From CBDANW01 sp965197825 (GTDB lineage Bacteria > Acidobacteriota > Vicinamibacteria > Marinacidobacterales > DATDRI01): a stretch of 64,000 nucleotides of DNA. This document shows positions 34,851 through 45,098 of the stretch, one piece after another; the stretch's first letter is position 1, and each line of letters starts with the position of its first letter. Under the pieces are notes generated by a model that searched no databases, was not told the origin of the DNA, and saw only the letters and a program-made list of their open reading frames with translations. The stretch spans positions 124,001 through 188,000 of the forward strand of contig CBDANW010000002.1 in assembly GCA_965197825.1 (NCBI GenBank). Direction: 5' to 3'. The translations under genes and the position numbers were made by a program.

Positions 34851-35053
34851 TACCGGTTGGCACGCGTCGCCTGACGGACCTAGCTTCTCGCGGGGAACAA
34901 TGCGTTCTTTCTTAATCACGTTATTGCGTCGTTGGCCCGGCAGCGACAGAGTGCAGAACCTCCACCGAGGCGAAGACGAGTTCGCAGGACCTCAACTCCC
35001 ATGGCTGTCTGCCCGTCAATACGCGATCTTCTCTTTTGCGGATCACACCTCTC
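34851..35053. repeat. Mosaic repeat block shared with 1390-1600
   Basis: TACCGGTTGGCACGCGTCGC onward matches 1398-1600 with a few changes. No gene. Confidence 0.6.
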
Positions 35054-35545
35054 CTACGTCGGTAGATACTTCGAACCGCGGTTATCGAAAGCAGGACGCG
35101 TACCTTCAAGCACGTTAATTGCGTGCAGATTCAATTCCGGTGCTTCAATCGAGCCCATGGTGTAGTGCACTCGATTTCCATCGCTGCGATCGATGTCGGC
35201 ATAGATGATCTGTTCAGCGTCGCATACCAAGAAGTGCCGGCCCCAAAACTTCTTCCTCAGGTGAGCAAACTCCTGAAGGAGTACACAGGAGCTTATACCC
35301 TTTAGCCACTGCACGATCGTACTGAGGTCCTGGTGCGGACGGTAGGACAGGAAGACGTGGACGTGGTCGCGTGCAACCTTACCCGAGATAATGTGCCGCT
35401 CATGTTCCAGCGCGATCTGACGAATGAAATCGCGCACACGAACCGCTACCGGGCCGATGAGCACCTTTTTACGATATTTCGGTATCCAGACGACGTGCGC
35501 TTTCAGGTCCGTTTTCGTGTGCGCTCCGTGCCTGTAGTGACGCAC
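35054..35545 (-). pseudogene. IS200/IS605-family TnpA, C-terminus altered
   Basis: HUH single-strand transposase: LKAHVVWIPKYRKKVLIGPV, ARDHVHVFLSYRPHQDLSTI and KKFWGRHFLVCDAEQIIYAD. The His-hydrophobic-His pair (HVHVF) is intact. In related proteins the WGRHFL block leads to a GY(F) segment and the nucleophilic tyrosine helix. Here it leads instead to unrelated residues (IDRSDGNRVHYTMG), suggesting truncation or fusion. Upstream hairpins (TCGCCTAAAGGCGA near 35575) resemble the subterminal structures these elements recognise. Confidence 0.75.
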
Positions 35546-35559
35546 GCGACCACACTACC

Positions 35560-35612
35560 ACGACCTTCTCTTCGCCTAAAGGCGAGGGGTTTCCACCATC
35601 CCCGGAAGGGAC
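35560..35612. mobile_element. IS200/IS605 left-end hairpin region
   Basis: CTTCGCCTAAAGGCGAGGGG forms a short hairpin followed by GTTTCCACC and then a second one, CCCCGGAAGGGA, just upstream of tnpA, as at left ends of IS200-like elements. Confidence 0.45.
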
Positions 35613-35617
35613 ACTAA

Positions 35618-35645
35618 AACAGTCTCCGGAAAACCCGGAGAGGTT
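35618..35645 (-). terminator. Candidate terminator of the SF1 helicase gene
   Basis: On the minus strand CTCCGGGTTTTCCGGAG forms a stem with a 5-base loop about 10 bases past the helicase stop, followed by ACTGTTTTAG. Confidence 0.5.
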
Positions 35646-35653
35646 CATTCTCT

Positions 35654-38600
35654 TCAACCCTTGTCCCCACCAATGATCTTGTCCACGTACGAATACCGGC
35701 GACCCAAGATGCCCAAGAGTGTCGTTCCCACCTGAACCGTGAGCCGCTTCAGGTCGAAGAAGTCAAGAATGGCCCTAAGATGAGCGATCGATCCAGGTTC
35801 AAGGCCGCTACTCTCGGTCAACCTTCGCGCAACCAGTTGAAGCTCGCTGGGCGGGATCTCCTCGAATTCGCGGGGGCCTCTATCACGCACGATAATCGGC
35901 AGTGCACTCGCCGATCGAACGATCGTGTACACGAGCGCCAATTTTCTGGATTCGTCCTCCGAGACGACTTGCCCTTTCCGGATCGCGTGCTGCAAGGCTT
36001 TGTTCATCGCGCGTTTGAGCGGACTACCCATCCTGAGAATTCCGCAGCCGCGAAGATAGATGTCGTACGACCGTTTAGCGAGTATCGGCCCTTCGACGTC
36101 GATGATCCGGCGGAGGACTTCCGCCACTTGCGCAGGGTTCGCGTGTCGTGGGTCGGGGCCGCTGTCTCCTTCAAAGGCAACGTACGACTCGCGCGCTCCG
36201 GAGGTGCCGCTCCTGGGAGACGGTTGTGGAAACGGTGAGGGCTCCGGAACCAAAGACAGCACGGATGGCTGCAACTCCTCCTCATCAACCGTACGGATCG
36301 CAACTCCGGAGGCAGGTACGTCGGAAGCGGGTTGATGCACCTCCAGTAGAGCCGCATCCGACGGCGGGACGCCTGTGGATTCCGGATCCACGCCAGCAGG
36401 CGGAGGCTCGCTCGCTTCGGGTTCTACAAATGCCTCCTCCCTGCCGCCGAACGTCTCAATGCTCGCGGGTGACGGAGGCTCACTGGCTGCCTTATCAATC
36501 CCGCCGGGTTGGATACCCAGGCGATCCAGGTCGTCCCAGACCGGCTCCATCGCCCTCACCGGATCGCGGTAGAAGTCGCCGCCCCGAATCCGCGCGAATT
36601 GCCATCCGGCCCGCTCCAGGTCGCGCTGCCTAGACATGTCGTGCTCATAACGCTCAGCTCCGTGCCACTCGTCACCGTCACACTCCACAGCAAGCCGCCC
36701 TTGCATGCCTTCCACGACGAGATCGATTCGGTAGCGGTGGTTGGCGGGGTCGCCCACGCAGACCTGGGTCCGGACGTAGAAGCCTCGATCTGTGAGCCGC
36801 CGATACACATCTCTCTCGAACTTGGAGTCGAAGCGTTGTTCGCCTTCCTCGGTTGTCTGGCGCGTCGGGTCAAGCATGTAGCTCAGCAGACGGTATCGCA
36901 TGCATGCATCGCTCAGCACGTCCAGCTTCGACGTGTGGTAGAGCCAGAGTTGGTCCTGAGCCCTGCTGACGGCAACGTTGAAACGCTGTCGTGCCGATTC
37001 AGCTGTTAGTGCGCCGATCCGTCTCTCCCCGGGAGCCGCGACCATGCTTAGGAATATGACGTTTCGCTCGTCCCCCTGAAACGCGTAGGCGTCTCCGCAG
37101 ATGAGCCGCCTCTCTTCGATGACCTCAGGGTCCAGAGTTTCCAAAAGTCTCCGCTCGATCAGCTTGGCCTGCCCCTCCCCTTGAAGGCTGATGACGCCCA
37201 TGGTTGCTCCCGCGTAACGGGGATCTTTAACGCAGGCCGCTATTTGACCAACCACCGCGTCTGCTTCGGGCGGATTCTGAGCGTTCTGCGTGCCGCCGAC
37301 TCGATAGCCCTCAGCCACATGACGTAGCATAAGAGGCTGGAGGCGATTCGCCGGATAGGCGCGCAACGGATCGAGAGGCGTGCCGTTACTCGCGTAGCAG
37401 AGATCATTCGAAAACTGGATGATCTCAGGCATACATCGGAAATGCTCGCGCAACACAAGGTTCTGACTAAATCTGATCTTGGCATTGCCGTACAAGCTGC
37501 TCTGAGCAGAGAGTGCGTGATGATGAGGAATGCCCTCCAGATAGTGCTGTTGCAGCCCTGCAATCGCTGCGTCAGCAACTCCTATACCGTACGGACTGAT
37601 CTGCTGGTCGTCGCCGACCACCACAAGCTTCTTGGCGATATAGAAGAGGAAGAGGCTTTCGACCCCTAACTGGCTCGCCTCGTCTACTATGACAAGGTCA
37701 TAGCGGCCCGGTGCCGGATCGACCATTTCGGCGACGAGATACCGGGGCATGATCCATACGGGAATGGCGTCGCGGCATGCATCCATGTACCGCCGCGCCT
37801 CCTGCCGAAGGCGAGCCATCTTGGCCGACTTTCCCGTCCCCTTACCCATGGCCCGAACGGCTTCACGCCAGCTTTTCAGAGCGGCAGCCTGACGGGGGGA
37901 GAGCCTTTCGAAGAACTGCGTCCAAGCGCGCATGGCAGCAGCTTTAGCTAGCAGGCTACCAATCTCCTTTTCTATCTCGTGCCGACGCTCCCAAAGCTCG
38001 TGTTGGTATTCGAAGTCTGATCGCTTCTCGAGCCAAACATCTGCCAGCGCCCATCGCCATGCGTCCTCCCACGCCTGAAAACGAGTCTCCCAAGCTTGAT
38101 CGCCGAGGCTTGAGGCGACGGACTCTACAAGGCCGGGGGCAGCATTGCCGAGTACTTCCTCAACGTGCATCCTCCGCTGCTGATCCATTCGAGTTGCTTC
38201 GGTAGAAACAACGAGTGCGTGGCTCTGACTGTAGGCGTAAACGTTACGTGACTCGACTGCGTCGGCGAGCGCCTGAACGACAGGATGGGCATCGTGGAGA
38301 CCGAGTAGGCTCGCGAGCTGTTGGACACACGAGTCAACCCTGCGCGACGCTTCCTTGAAACGATCCTCGACGGATGCAACGTCAATCAATTCCAGGCACT
38401 CCTGCGCCTGACCATCCAGCCAGTCGGGCTCCGCGATCGGCGGCATTTCGCCGGCCATTGATTGAGCGAGGAGATGACAGCCGTTTGCATATTCGCGGCA
38501 CTTCTGGAGGACGGAGGCCTGCTCTTTAAGTACCGCGATACTCACACGTCGGTCGCCCGCAGGTGGCGGCGCGGCGCCGACGCCATTCCAAACCGATTGC

Positions 38601-40939
38601 AGATCCGCTAGCTCAGACCCACATTCCAAGTAATCGTTGACAACCTGCAGTCTGTCAGCATCCGCGGCGCCTTCCCCATCGACCACGACCTCATCTTTTA
38701 GATAGGCACGCCCTTTTAGCTCCCTAGGAGTAACGATGCCGAAACGTTTCCACTTGCCACCGTCCTTGAAGTAGGAGAGCGCGGCTGCAGCGTCGGCGCG
38801 TACTTTTCTAGGATCGTAGGCATCGGGTAACTCGACGGTTTGGTGGCCGACACCATCGATCAGACGTTCAATTCTGGGAAGGCGATCTCGGCTAACGTCT
38901 AAGACCGTGTCCCAGCGGGCCTGTCGCCCCGAAACTAGGTCCCGGAGTGCCGTCTCTTTCCATTTCCCTTCGATGCGGTCCAGCACAAGACGTTGCTCCT
39001 CGAGCTGCTTGAGCTTCGCTCGAAGTTGCTCCCGCGAGTCGCCGGACAGCGTCTGAATCGCAGCGTAGGCGGCGTGCGACAGCATTTCCTCGTGGCTCGC
39101 GATGTTCGCCGCCGCCTCCTCCTCCGCAGTGACCGCGGATGCAAAATTGGCGGGGGCTGGCAGATCAGAACTTGCGGGTATCTGCACGTTTGCTTCCGAG
39201 ACCTGTTCATCTGTGTACCGCCGCCGGATCGTGAGCCACGACATCACGTCTTTATTTGAAAGGGGCGGTGCCTCTTGCGCATCTCGTGGCAACTTCAGCC
39301 ATGAGTGCCGATCACTCTCCCGAGCGACTCTCTCGGCAATTGCCGAGGCGGTCCCGTTATAGGTGCCATGGGCAACCGAATGTGGACATGTCTCTTCCTC
39401 ACGCAAGCTACGGAGCTCTGAGTCAGTGTCTGCCAGGCGGCCACGAGCGTTGTCGAGTTCACGGTCGACTTCGGCAGTTCTGTCGTCGTAAGCTCCGGGC
39501 GAATAGGCGGCTTGCCGAGTCGTAATTCCCTGCACCGACGTGTTGAGCTCTGCGAACGCATCGCCTCCCTGCCCGAGGAGGCTGACACAGAGTGGCTGAA
39601 TCTCTTCCGGGAGCTTATCCTTGAGCACTTGGAGGGCTCGTCCGGTCTCAGCGGTGATTAGTACTCGCTTGCCGGTAGCCAACAAGTGGCATATCAGATT
39701 GGCTATCGTGTGACTCTTGCCAGTCCCTGGCGGCCCCTGAACCAGGACGCCGCGCCGGCGGCTGATCGCCTCAACAATGCGACGCTGCTCCCGGTTCGCG
39801 GCCAAGGGAAAGTAAACCTCGGCGGGATCTTCTACGGCGCTTTCCCTTCCCTGCTCTTCGCGTCCACGGTCGCCGTCGGTTGCGCCGTCTCCCACATCCT
39901 CGATCAGTCCTCCCCATAGTTCTGGGATCTCAATCTCATCGTTGGAGAGCTGGTCGATAAGCTCGCTGTAGATTCGAACCATTCCGGTCTGGGTTCTCTT
40001 GCGCAGTATGAGGGCCGGTGCAAAGCTCATCGTCGGGTCGTTCGCGACACTCGCCTTGGCGCCCAGCCCGGCCGACCACTGCGAGTCTGGACTGAGCGCA
40101 CCTACCCAGGCTCTGAGCGCGGTGTGCATTTGCCCCTTGTCCCAGATGTCGTCACCGATCTCCTCAAGCTGCATCTCAGCCGAGGCATAATGGGTCCGGT
40201 CAGGACGGAGCTCGGCCTCCAGCATGTCGTCCTCGATCCTGAGACGAGCGCCGTCGCCTGGCGGGAGAACGCGAATCACACCTTTGGCAGGATCAAACTC
40301 AACTTCGACTCGCCCCACGACGGCGTGCCGACGGATCGGAATGACTCTCTCGTTGAGCTTGGCGCGCCAGTCCAGGAGGCCCAACCCAAGAACAACCTCA
40401 ATGATCTCACCTTGCTTCCGCACCTGCGTATGCAAGCGGAACAGCTGGGCGTAGACTCTCTGAATCGCCTCGCGACGACGATGCTCCGTCGACCACGCCT
40501 CCCAGTGTGGCGCGTAGCTGTCGTAGGCTTTCTGGATCCCCGGATGGTCGCTGAGTGACCGTTCCCTCAGCGGTGGAGTCTCTCCCTCTTCAAGCTCAGC
40601 TTCTTGGTCCTGCAGGAATATGGTCGGCCACAACGCGGGGATTTCGGTCGTCGCGCGCCTGAGTGCTTGCTCGTCTAGCCACGGCAGCGTCGACGCGGGC
40701 GGTGGTGGCGTTTTTTCGAATCGCTGCTTCTTGACCTCCAGCCAAGGGTCGTCTGTATCGTGGTCGTCCATCCATGCCGCGCATCGACAGTCCGACTCTT
40801 GAGGCATGTTGCCAAACCAAAGAACGGTGTCATAATTCGTCACATCTCGGACTGTGGTTGTCCGAAGCCCGACGAACTCCTTCAGGTAGCGCGCCAGCCG
40901 GAGCGAGGGGTTCTCCAATTGGACGTCGTTCGGGCTCAT
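35654..40939 (-). CDS. Large SF1 (Upf1-like) helicase with Vsr-like nuclease domain
   Basis: 1,761 residues from ATG 40939; upstream in-frame codons run towards an IS and look non-native. Order: N-terminal unknown region; Walker A GPPGTGKSHTIANL (402-409); a long insert rich in helices; Walker B LVIVDEASQLGVESL (about 1080); VVVGDDQQISPYGIG; LREHFRCMPEI; ISLQGEGQAKLI; DAYAFQGDERNVIFLSM; RFNVAVSRAQDQLWLYH. Then follows a Vsr/MTES_1575-like nuclease (about 1365-1470: SKFERDVYRRL, YRIDLVVEG, LAVECDGDEWHG, RQRDLERAGW, RIRGGDFYRDP) and a DUF3320-like C-terminal segment (about 1620-1761). Helicases of this build recur in defence islands. A nucleic-acid-degrading antiviral role is inferred. Confidence 0.85.
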   Translation of the reverse strand: MSPNDVQLENPSLRLARYLKEFVGLRTTTVRDVTNYDTVLWFGNMPQESDCRCAAWMDDHDTDDPWLEVKKQRFEKTPPPPASTLPWLDEQALRRATTEIPALWPTIFLQDQEAELEEGETPPLRERSLSDHPGIQKAYDSYAPHWEAWSTEHRRREAIQRVYAQLFRLHTQVRKQGEIIEVVLGLGLLDWRAKLNERVIPIRRHAVVGRVEVEFDPAKGVIRVLPPGDGARLRIEDDMLEAELRPDRTHYASAEMQLEEIGDDIWDKGQMHTALRAWVGALSPDSQWSAGLGAKASVANDPTMSFAPALILRKRTQTGMVRIYSELIDQLSNDEIEIPELWGGLIEDVGDGATDGDRGREEQGRESAVEDPAEVYFPLAANREQRRIVEAISRRRGVLVQGPPGTGKSHTIANLICHLLATGKRVLITAETGRALQVLKDKLPEEIQPLCVSLLGQGGDAFAELNTSVQGITTRQAAYSPGAYDDRTAEVDRELDNARGRLADTDSELRSLREEETCPHSVAHGTYNGTASAIAERVARESDRHSWLKLPRDAQEAPPLSNKDVMSWLTIRRRYTDEQVSEANVQIPASSDLPAPANFASAVTAEEEAAANIASHEEMLSHAAYAAIQTLSGDSREQLRAKLKQLEEQRLVLDRIEGKWKETALRDLVSGRQARWDTVLDVSRDRLPRIERLIDGVGHQTVELPDAYDPRKVRADAAAALSYFKDGGKWKRFGIVTPRELKGRAYLKDEVVVDGEGAADADRLQVVNDYLECGSELADLQSVWNGVGAAPPPAGDRRVSIAVLKEQASVLQKCREYANGCHLLAQSMAGEMPPIAEPDWLDGQAQECLELIDVASVEDRFKEASRRVDSCVQQLASLLGLHDAHPVVQALADAVESRNVYAYSQSHALVVSTEATRMDQQRRMHVEEVLGNAAPGLVESVASSLGDQAWETRFQAWEDAWRWALADVWLEKRSDFEYQHELWERRHEIEKEIGSLLAKAAAMRAWTQFFERLSPRQAAALKSWREAVRAMGKGTGKSAKMARLRQEARRYMDACRDAIPVWIMPRYLVAEMVDPAPGRYDLVIVDEASQLGVESLFLFYIAKKLVVVGDDQQISPYGIGVADAAIAGLQQHYLEGIPHHHALSAQSSLYGNAKIRFSQNLVLREHFRCMPEIIQFSNDLCYASNGTPLDPLRAYPANRLQPLMLRHVAEGYRVGGTQNAQNPPEADAVVGQIAACVKDPRYAGATMGVISLQGEGQAKLIERRLLETLDPEVIEERRLICGDAYAFQGDERNVIFLSMVAAPGERRIGALTAESARQRFNVAVSRAQDQLWLYHTSKLDVLSDACMRYRLLSYMLDPTRQTTEEGEQRFDSKFERDVYRRLTDRGFYVRTQVCVGDPANHRYRIDLVVEGMQGRLAVECDGDEWHGAERYEHDMSRQRDLERAGWQFARIRGGDFYRDPVRAMEPVWDDLDRLGIQPGGIDKAASEPPSPASIETFGGREEAFVEPEASEPPPAGVDPESTGVPPSDAALLEVHQPASDVPASGVAIRTVDEEELQPSVLSLVPEPSPFPQPSPRSGTSGARESYVAFEGDSGPDPRHANPAQVAEVLRRIIDVEGPILAKRSYDIYLRGCGILRMGSPLKRAMNKALQHAIRKGQVVSEDESRKLALVYTIVRSASALPIIVRDRGPREFEEIPPSELQLVARRLTESSGLEPGSIAHLRAILDFFDLKRLTVQVGTTLLGILGRRYSYVDKIIGGDKG

Positions 40940-41035
40940 CTTATGACCTCGGGTCCGGCCGAGCCACCGGCAAACGCGTTGGGCAGGATCGTCAGCGAAA
41001 CGTCGTGGCACCGCTTGCCATCGAATACACCGCAA

Positions 41036-42623
41036 GGTACTGTCAAGTTGAGGCATTCAGGGCCGATCCGACCCCAAGATGTTGGCAACACGGTGCGCTC
41101 AAGCCCCATTATTTAGCGGCCCGCTCCGAGCTTGAGGGGGATGTCCCGGCCGCTGTTGAATTTGGTCGGGTAGCGGCGGCACCTGTGAATACTCTTAGGC
41201 AGCAAACTCATCGCTGTCAAGAGATTTCTGTTTGCTTCTAAGCGCGTGAACGAGAGCGCCCATATGGCGATAGCCTTTGATACGCCGGAACTTTTTCTGC
41301 GCGGTGACGACGCCAAGAGCGGTCCATCGGCGAACCATGGAAGGACTCTACCAACGCTTGACGTTTCTCGATACTCTGCGAATGGTTCCGTTGAGATTCT
41401 CAATGGCGTTCGTCGTGGCAAGAGACTGGCGAAGTAAGGCGGGCAGCGCGAGCTTCACGACCGTGAGTGTCTCTTCCATCCCTTCACGAAGGCTTCCGGC
41501 AGCTTCGTCGTAGCCGTTTCGCTCGAGCCACGACACCAATGCCTGAAGTCGCTTGCGCGCCTTGTCGGCACTCTTGCACTTGTAGGCTTCCTTCATCGTC
41601 TGGAGCACGTAGGCGTGACGAGATTTGGGAAGGTACGAGCGAAGATTCCGGAGTTTATGGATCTGGCACCTTTGGATGACCGCGAGGTCCCCCAAAACGT
41701 CGACGAGTGCCTTGCGGATGCCTTTGCCTCCGTCCACTACGCAGAGAATCGACTCATCGACGCGCAAGCCTCGCTCGAGAAGGTCCTGCAACATCGCGGT
41801 GCACACCCGAGAGTTCTCCGTCGAGCCCAGCCATATACCCAGGGGCACCTTCGTTCCATCTATTGTGATACCGAGAGTTACGACGACGGTCTGTCCGGCC
41901 ACCTCAAGGCCATCCAGCATCAGTGCCGCAAGCTCGAACTCCTCTAGCCGCCGAGACAGGTATTCCTCGAGCTTCTTAGTCGTCTGGCTCACGAGGTGAC
42001 GGCTGGCGGCACTCTTACTCGTGCCACGAAACTTCAACTTGGCCGTGGGTTTGTCCAGACTCGATTCGTAATTTCGGGTCGATACCCCCACCAAGATCTG
42101 ATTCAACACTCGCTCTGGAAGCGGGTCTTCTTCGCGGAAGGCTTCGAAGTGTGGAAGCGACGCCTCCTCGCCCGACTTCGAGCGAACTCGAGGTCGCGAC
42201 ACTTGGATGCGACGACCACCGAAGCTCAGCTCTCCGTTCGTGCTCCCCCAGTGGTTATGAGTTCGCTCCTTCTCGTGCTTGCCCTTGAGCCCCGCGATCT
42301 CCTCGGCGTCCTCTCTGAGCAGTAGGTGCAGAGCTGTCAGTCCTTGCTCGTACACCCATTCCGTCAGATCCGCCTTCGTGGCCGCGATCCCAGCTATCAT
42401 CGGTAGCAGTATCTGACCGACTTGGCCAACTACCTTGCCCGTAGGCGAGTGCGTTTGCTTTCTTACTGGCTTCTTCGATTTCCTAGGCATTGGTGGCTCC
42501 TTGTCCCCCTCTGGAGACGGTTTATTGGCAGACCTATTCTTAGGCCGGCCAAGGAGCCGCCGCTACCCCAAATTCAACATCCGGCGGGACATCCCCAGCT
42601 TGAGACCTCAACTTGACAGTACC
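41036..42623 (-). mobile_element. Second IS256-like element (1588 bp)
   Basis: Terminal repeats GGTACTGTCAAGTTGAGG (41036-41053) and its exact inverse (42606-42623). Further inward GATGTCCCGGCCGCTGTTGA has a matching inverse copy. No clear target duplication. An end-like ACTTGTCAAG-type scrap (CTTGACAGTACCC) also occurs at 46510-46522. Confidence 0.85.
41195..42490 (-). pseudogene. IS256-like transposase with in-frame amber codon
   Basis: Mutator-type transposase: ALMLDGLEVAGQTVVVTLGI (first Asp), ILCVVDGGKGIRKALVDVLG (second Asp) with RCQIHKLRNL, and SLATTNAIENLNGTIRRVSR (Glu). The frame meets TAG at 41348-41350 after VKRW and then continues with SPSMVRRWTALGVVTAQKKF to a TAA at 41195. The continuation is clearly family sequence, so the amber is a nonsense change near the C-terminus. 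The shortened 380-residue product retains all catalytic residues and might still act. Confidence 0.85.
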
Positions 42624-42707
42624 CTTTGTCATTGTCCCAACGCTGGATCCCGACGGCGTAACGGATTCCGGTAATCTGGCACGTTGTCACGTCGCCACGT
42701 TGATCTA

Positions 42708-43178
42708 CTATTCGCCTTTGGTTTTCTCCAGGTAAATCATTGTCGGGAAGGATCGTTTCGGATACCGACCTGAGAATTCTAGTTGATGCCTACGAAGCTT
42801 GGTTCCTTGCTTGTTGACTAGGTCGTGGCCTTTCGACAAGAGATACCGGATGAGAGCCCGCTCAGCCAAGGCCAAGCACTTGGATAGTCGTTGGCCGCGT
42901 TTCGTCACAAGTCTACCGGCCAGCAGAACCCGCTTTCCGGTTTTGGCGGCGTGAAGATGCCGCATCAAACGCAGGTTGTTGAGATGCCCCTTGACGCGTG
43001 CGCGGATGTTGCTCGCCTTGCCCACATACAACGCTTCGAAGTGACGGCCCCACTGCCTTCCAAAGATGTAGATCCCTGCTGCATCCTCGACCTTGCTAAG
43101 GTCGAGGTTGTAGATCATGACACCCCTTCTGACGTCTCTGAGCTGGATCGGACGAGTCCAGTCAATCCACAGCTTCAT
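42708..43178 (-). CDS. GIY-YIG nuclease domain protein
   Basis: 156 residues. GIYIF (35-39) and LYVGK (50-54) form the GIY-YIG pair; Arg59/Arg61 follow in NIRARVKGHLNN, and ERALIRYLLSKGHDLVNKQG supplies the metal-binding Glu106 and Asn122. All signature positions are present. Single-domain proteins like this are found as homing-type or repair-type nucleases and in defence neighbourhoods. The gene is flanked by the IS256-like element and 320 bp of unrecognised sequence. Confidence 0.85.
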   Translation of the reverse strand: MKLWIDWTRPIQLRDVRRGVMIYNLDLSKVEDAAGIYIFGRQWGRHFEALYVGKASNIRARVKGHLNNLRLMRHLHAAKTGKRVLLAGRLVTKRGQRLSKCLALAERALIRYLLSKGHDLVNKQGTKLRRHQLEFSGRYPKRSFPTMIYLEKTKGE

Positions 43179-43497
43179 CCAGCGACCTCCTTACATTGTC
43201 GTCATAAGCTTCGCTTTAGGCATCCAGAGGTTACGCGATATCCCTGAATTTTGCGGAAATTTTTGTCAGTCGCCAAGTGGGCCGAGACGGCGGATTGTAG
43301 CACCATCAACCAGATTCTGCCTGTTTCCGAGTGGTCAATGCCGGCGTCTGGGGTTAAACCTCGGACCAAAGCGGCAGGTCGATCCGTAACATAAACCGAT
43401 AGCGCCTCCACCGCTGCACCTCGTACGGAGACGAATCGAACGCCATCAGATTCGCCTCACCGTGGTGGACATCGCTGGGGACTTCGAAGTGGTCCAT
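43179..43497 (-). pseudogene. Unrecognised fragment next to a TIR25 end
   Basis: Minus-strand frames FEVPSDVHHGEANLMAFDSS, PYEVQRWRRYRFMLRIDLPL and, in another frame, SVYVTDRPAALVRGLTPDAG look coding-like, but they are interrupted and cut at the TIR25 end at 43498. Probably a frameshifted, truncated gene; family not recognised. Confidence 0.35.
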
Positions 43498-43816
43498 CCC
43501 GTCCTGTGCCAAAACTCGGCCCTTTTGAAAGACCATGGCTGTAATTTAATGCACTGTAAAGTCTTAGTGTCATTTTGCCAACACTTAATGGTGGAAGCAC
43601 CCATGAGGTCTGTGTGAGCGGCAGGGCTGCCCGATCGAACAACGGCTGCCTGACCAACAGTAGGATTTGCACATGGTACGTCATGATGGATCCGAAGATA
43701 ACACCCTCGGGCCAGACGATTGTAAAGCCCACAGCCCTTGGCACCGTCGCAAAACACAGACGCTAAGCTGCTGATTTATCGGCTATTTCAAGAGGGCCGA
43801 GTTTTGGCACAGGACG
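43498..43816. mobile_element. TIR25 short element, about 320 bp, copy 4 (inverted)
   Basis: Type B end on the left (TIR 43498-43522), type A on the right ending GGACG at 43816 with the last GGG altered to CGC. Confidence 0.82.
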
Positions 43817-44048
43817 CGCATAGGAGTTCGGGCGCGCCAGCTGGACGAAACGGATGGTCTGGAGGAGAGGTCTGCTCGGGAGCGCCTATCGCAGAGCCTG
43901 TGCCTTCTATTTATTCATCCGCCAGCCCCATGGGTCGGAAGTCAGCCCTGCGGCGCGAAATACCCTGGATTCTGCGCGGATTCCAAGGGCGTCTAAGCTG
44001 CTGATTTGTGGTCTATTTCAAAAGGGCCGAGTTTTGGCACAGGACGGG
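43817..44048. repeat. Mosaic segment ending in a TIR25 end
   Basis: 43819-43896 repeats 4455-4545. 43897-43925 repeats the IS481-like terminus. 43925-44048 repeats 21120-21240, ending in a TIR at 44024-44048. Confidence 0.65.
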
Positions 44049-44457
44049 GGTGGTTTTGGGCAAGACTGTCCGCCGCCATACCAGCCAGGAGTTCGTCGCC
44101 TTCTTGGAGCAGCTGGTTGCGAGCCACAAGCGAAAGCGCGAAATACATGTCATCCTCGACAATCTGTCGGCTCACAAGACCGCCAAGGTCGCACAGTTCC
44201 TCGAGGCCAACCCAAAAGTCCGACTCCACTTCACACCCACATATTCCTCCTGGCTGAACAAAATCGAACTCTGGTTCTCCAAGATCGAGCGTGCCCTGAT
44301 CCATCGAGGCGTGTTCACGTCAACCCACGACCTGACCCGCAAGATCATGCGCTACATTCGCAAGTACAACGAAGACCCCAAGCCCGTGAAGTGGACCTAC
44401 AACGATCCGTCACGACGCATTAAAACCACTAAACGTTCAGTTGTTACAGTCTACTAG
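44049..44457 (+). pseudogene. IS630-family transposase, C-terminal fragment
   Basis: Reads FVAFLEQLVASHKRKREIHV, ILDNLSAHKTAKVAQFL (Asp of the DDE triad), HFTPTYSSWLNKIELWFSKI (Glu) and PVKWTYNDPSRRI, then TAG. The N-terminal DNA-binding half and the first Asp are missing, replaced by a TIR25 end. Confidence 0.88.
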
Positions 44458-44595
44458 GTGGTCATCTGCATGGTGACGACCCGCCCGCCCAAGACGATTG
44501 TAAAGCCCACGGCCCTTGGCCCGGTCGCAAACACAGACACTAAGCTGCTGATTTATGGTCTATTTCAAAAGGGCCGAGTTTTGGCACAGGACGGG
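44458..44595. mobile_element. TIR25 end, type A, downstream of IS630 fragment
   Basis: CTAGGTGGTCATCTGCATGG, then inverted type A sequence and TIR 44571-44595. With 44024-44048 it brackets the IS630 fragment. A second copy without transposase is at 8757. Confidence 0.75.
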
Positions 44596-45098
44596 AACGA
44601 AGGAGGCTGACGCTCGCGCACGAGCTTGCGCATTGGCTCATCAATGCGGACAGCCTCTCTGACAAGGACAATGAGCGAGCCGCGAACGTCTTTGCGGGTG
44701 CGTTCCTGATGCCGGCTGAGCATCTGCTCGGCGAGGTTGGCAAACACCGGAACGCTCTCGGTTACAAGGAGTTGATCGAATTGAAACATCTCTACCGGGT
44801 GAGTGGCGCTGCGCTGCTTGTTCGACTGCGCCAGCTTGAAGTGATCAGTGAATCGACTTTGACTTACGCGTTTCAAACGATCGGCCGCGGCTGGCGCACG
44901 CAGGAGCCGGAAGAGCTTGAGCCGTCGGTGGAAAGAGGGACGCATGAGCGCGCGCGGCGTTTTGAACGACTGTGCTACCGGGCGCTCGCTGAAGGGCTGA
45001 TTTCGTTGATCAAGGGCGCTGAGCTACTGCGGCTTCCTGTGCCGCAAGTAGCGGCAGACCTGAAAGGGCCGCAGGGCGTCCATGCGGATCGTCGTTAG
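44596..45098 (+). pseudogene. ImmA/IrrE-family metallopeptidase, N-terminally truncated
   Basis: The frame reads RRLTLAHELAHWLINADSLS, then DNERAANVFAGAFLMPAEHL, with the zinc site HELAH about 10 codons from the break. The rest is helical (RLRQLEVISESTLTYAFQTI) and ends LLRLPVPQVAADLKG. These are usually 350-residue HTH-metallopeptidase proteins that cleave or inactivate regulators. Here the HTH domain and the natural start were lost at the TIR25 end at 44595. The first ATG (44709) lies after the zinc motif. Confidence 0.75.

Noticed and set aside
41348..41350. Stop-codon reassignment suggested by the in-frame TAG
   Set aside because: Other genes here end at TAG (for example the IS630 fragment at 44455), so a nonsense mutation is simpler.
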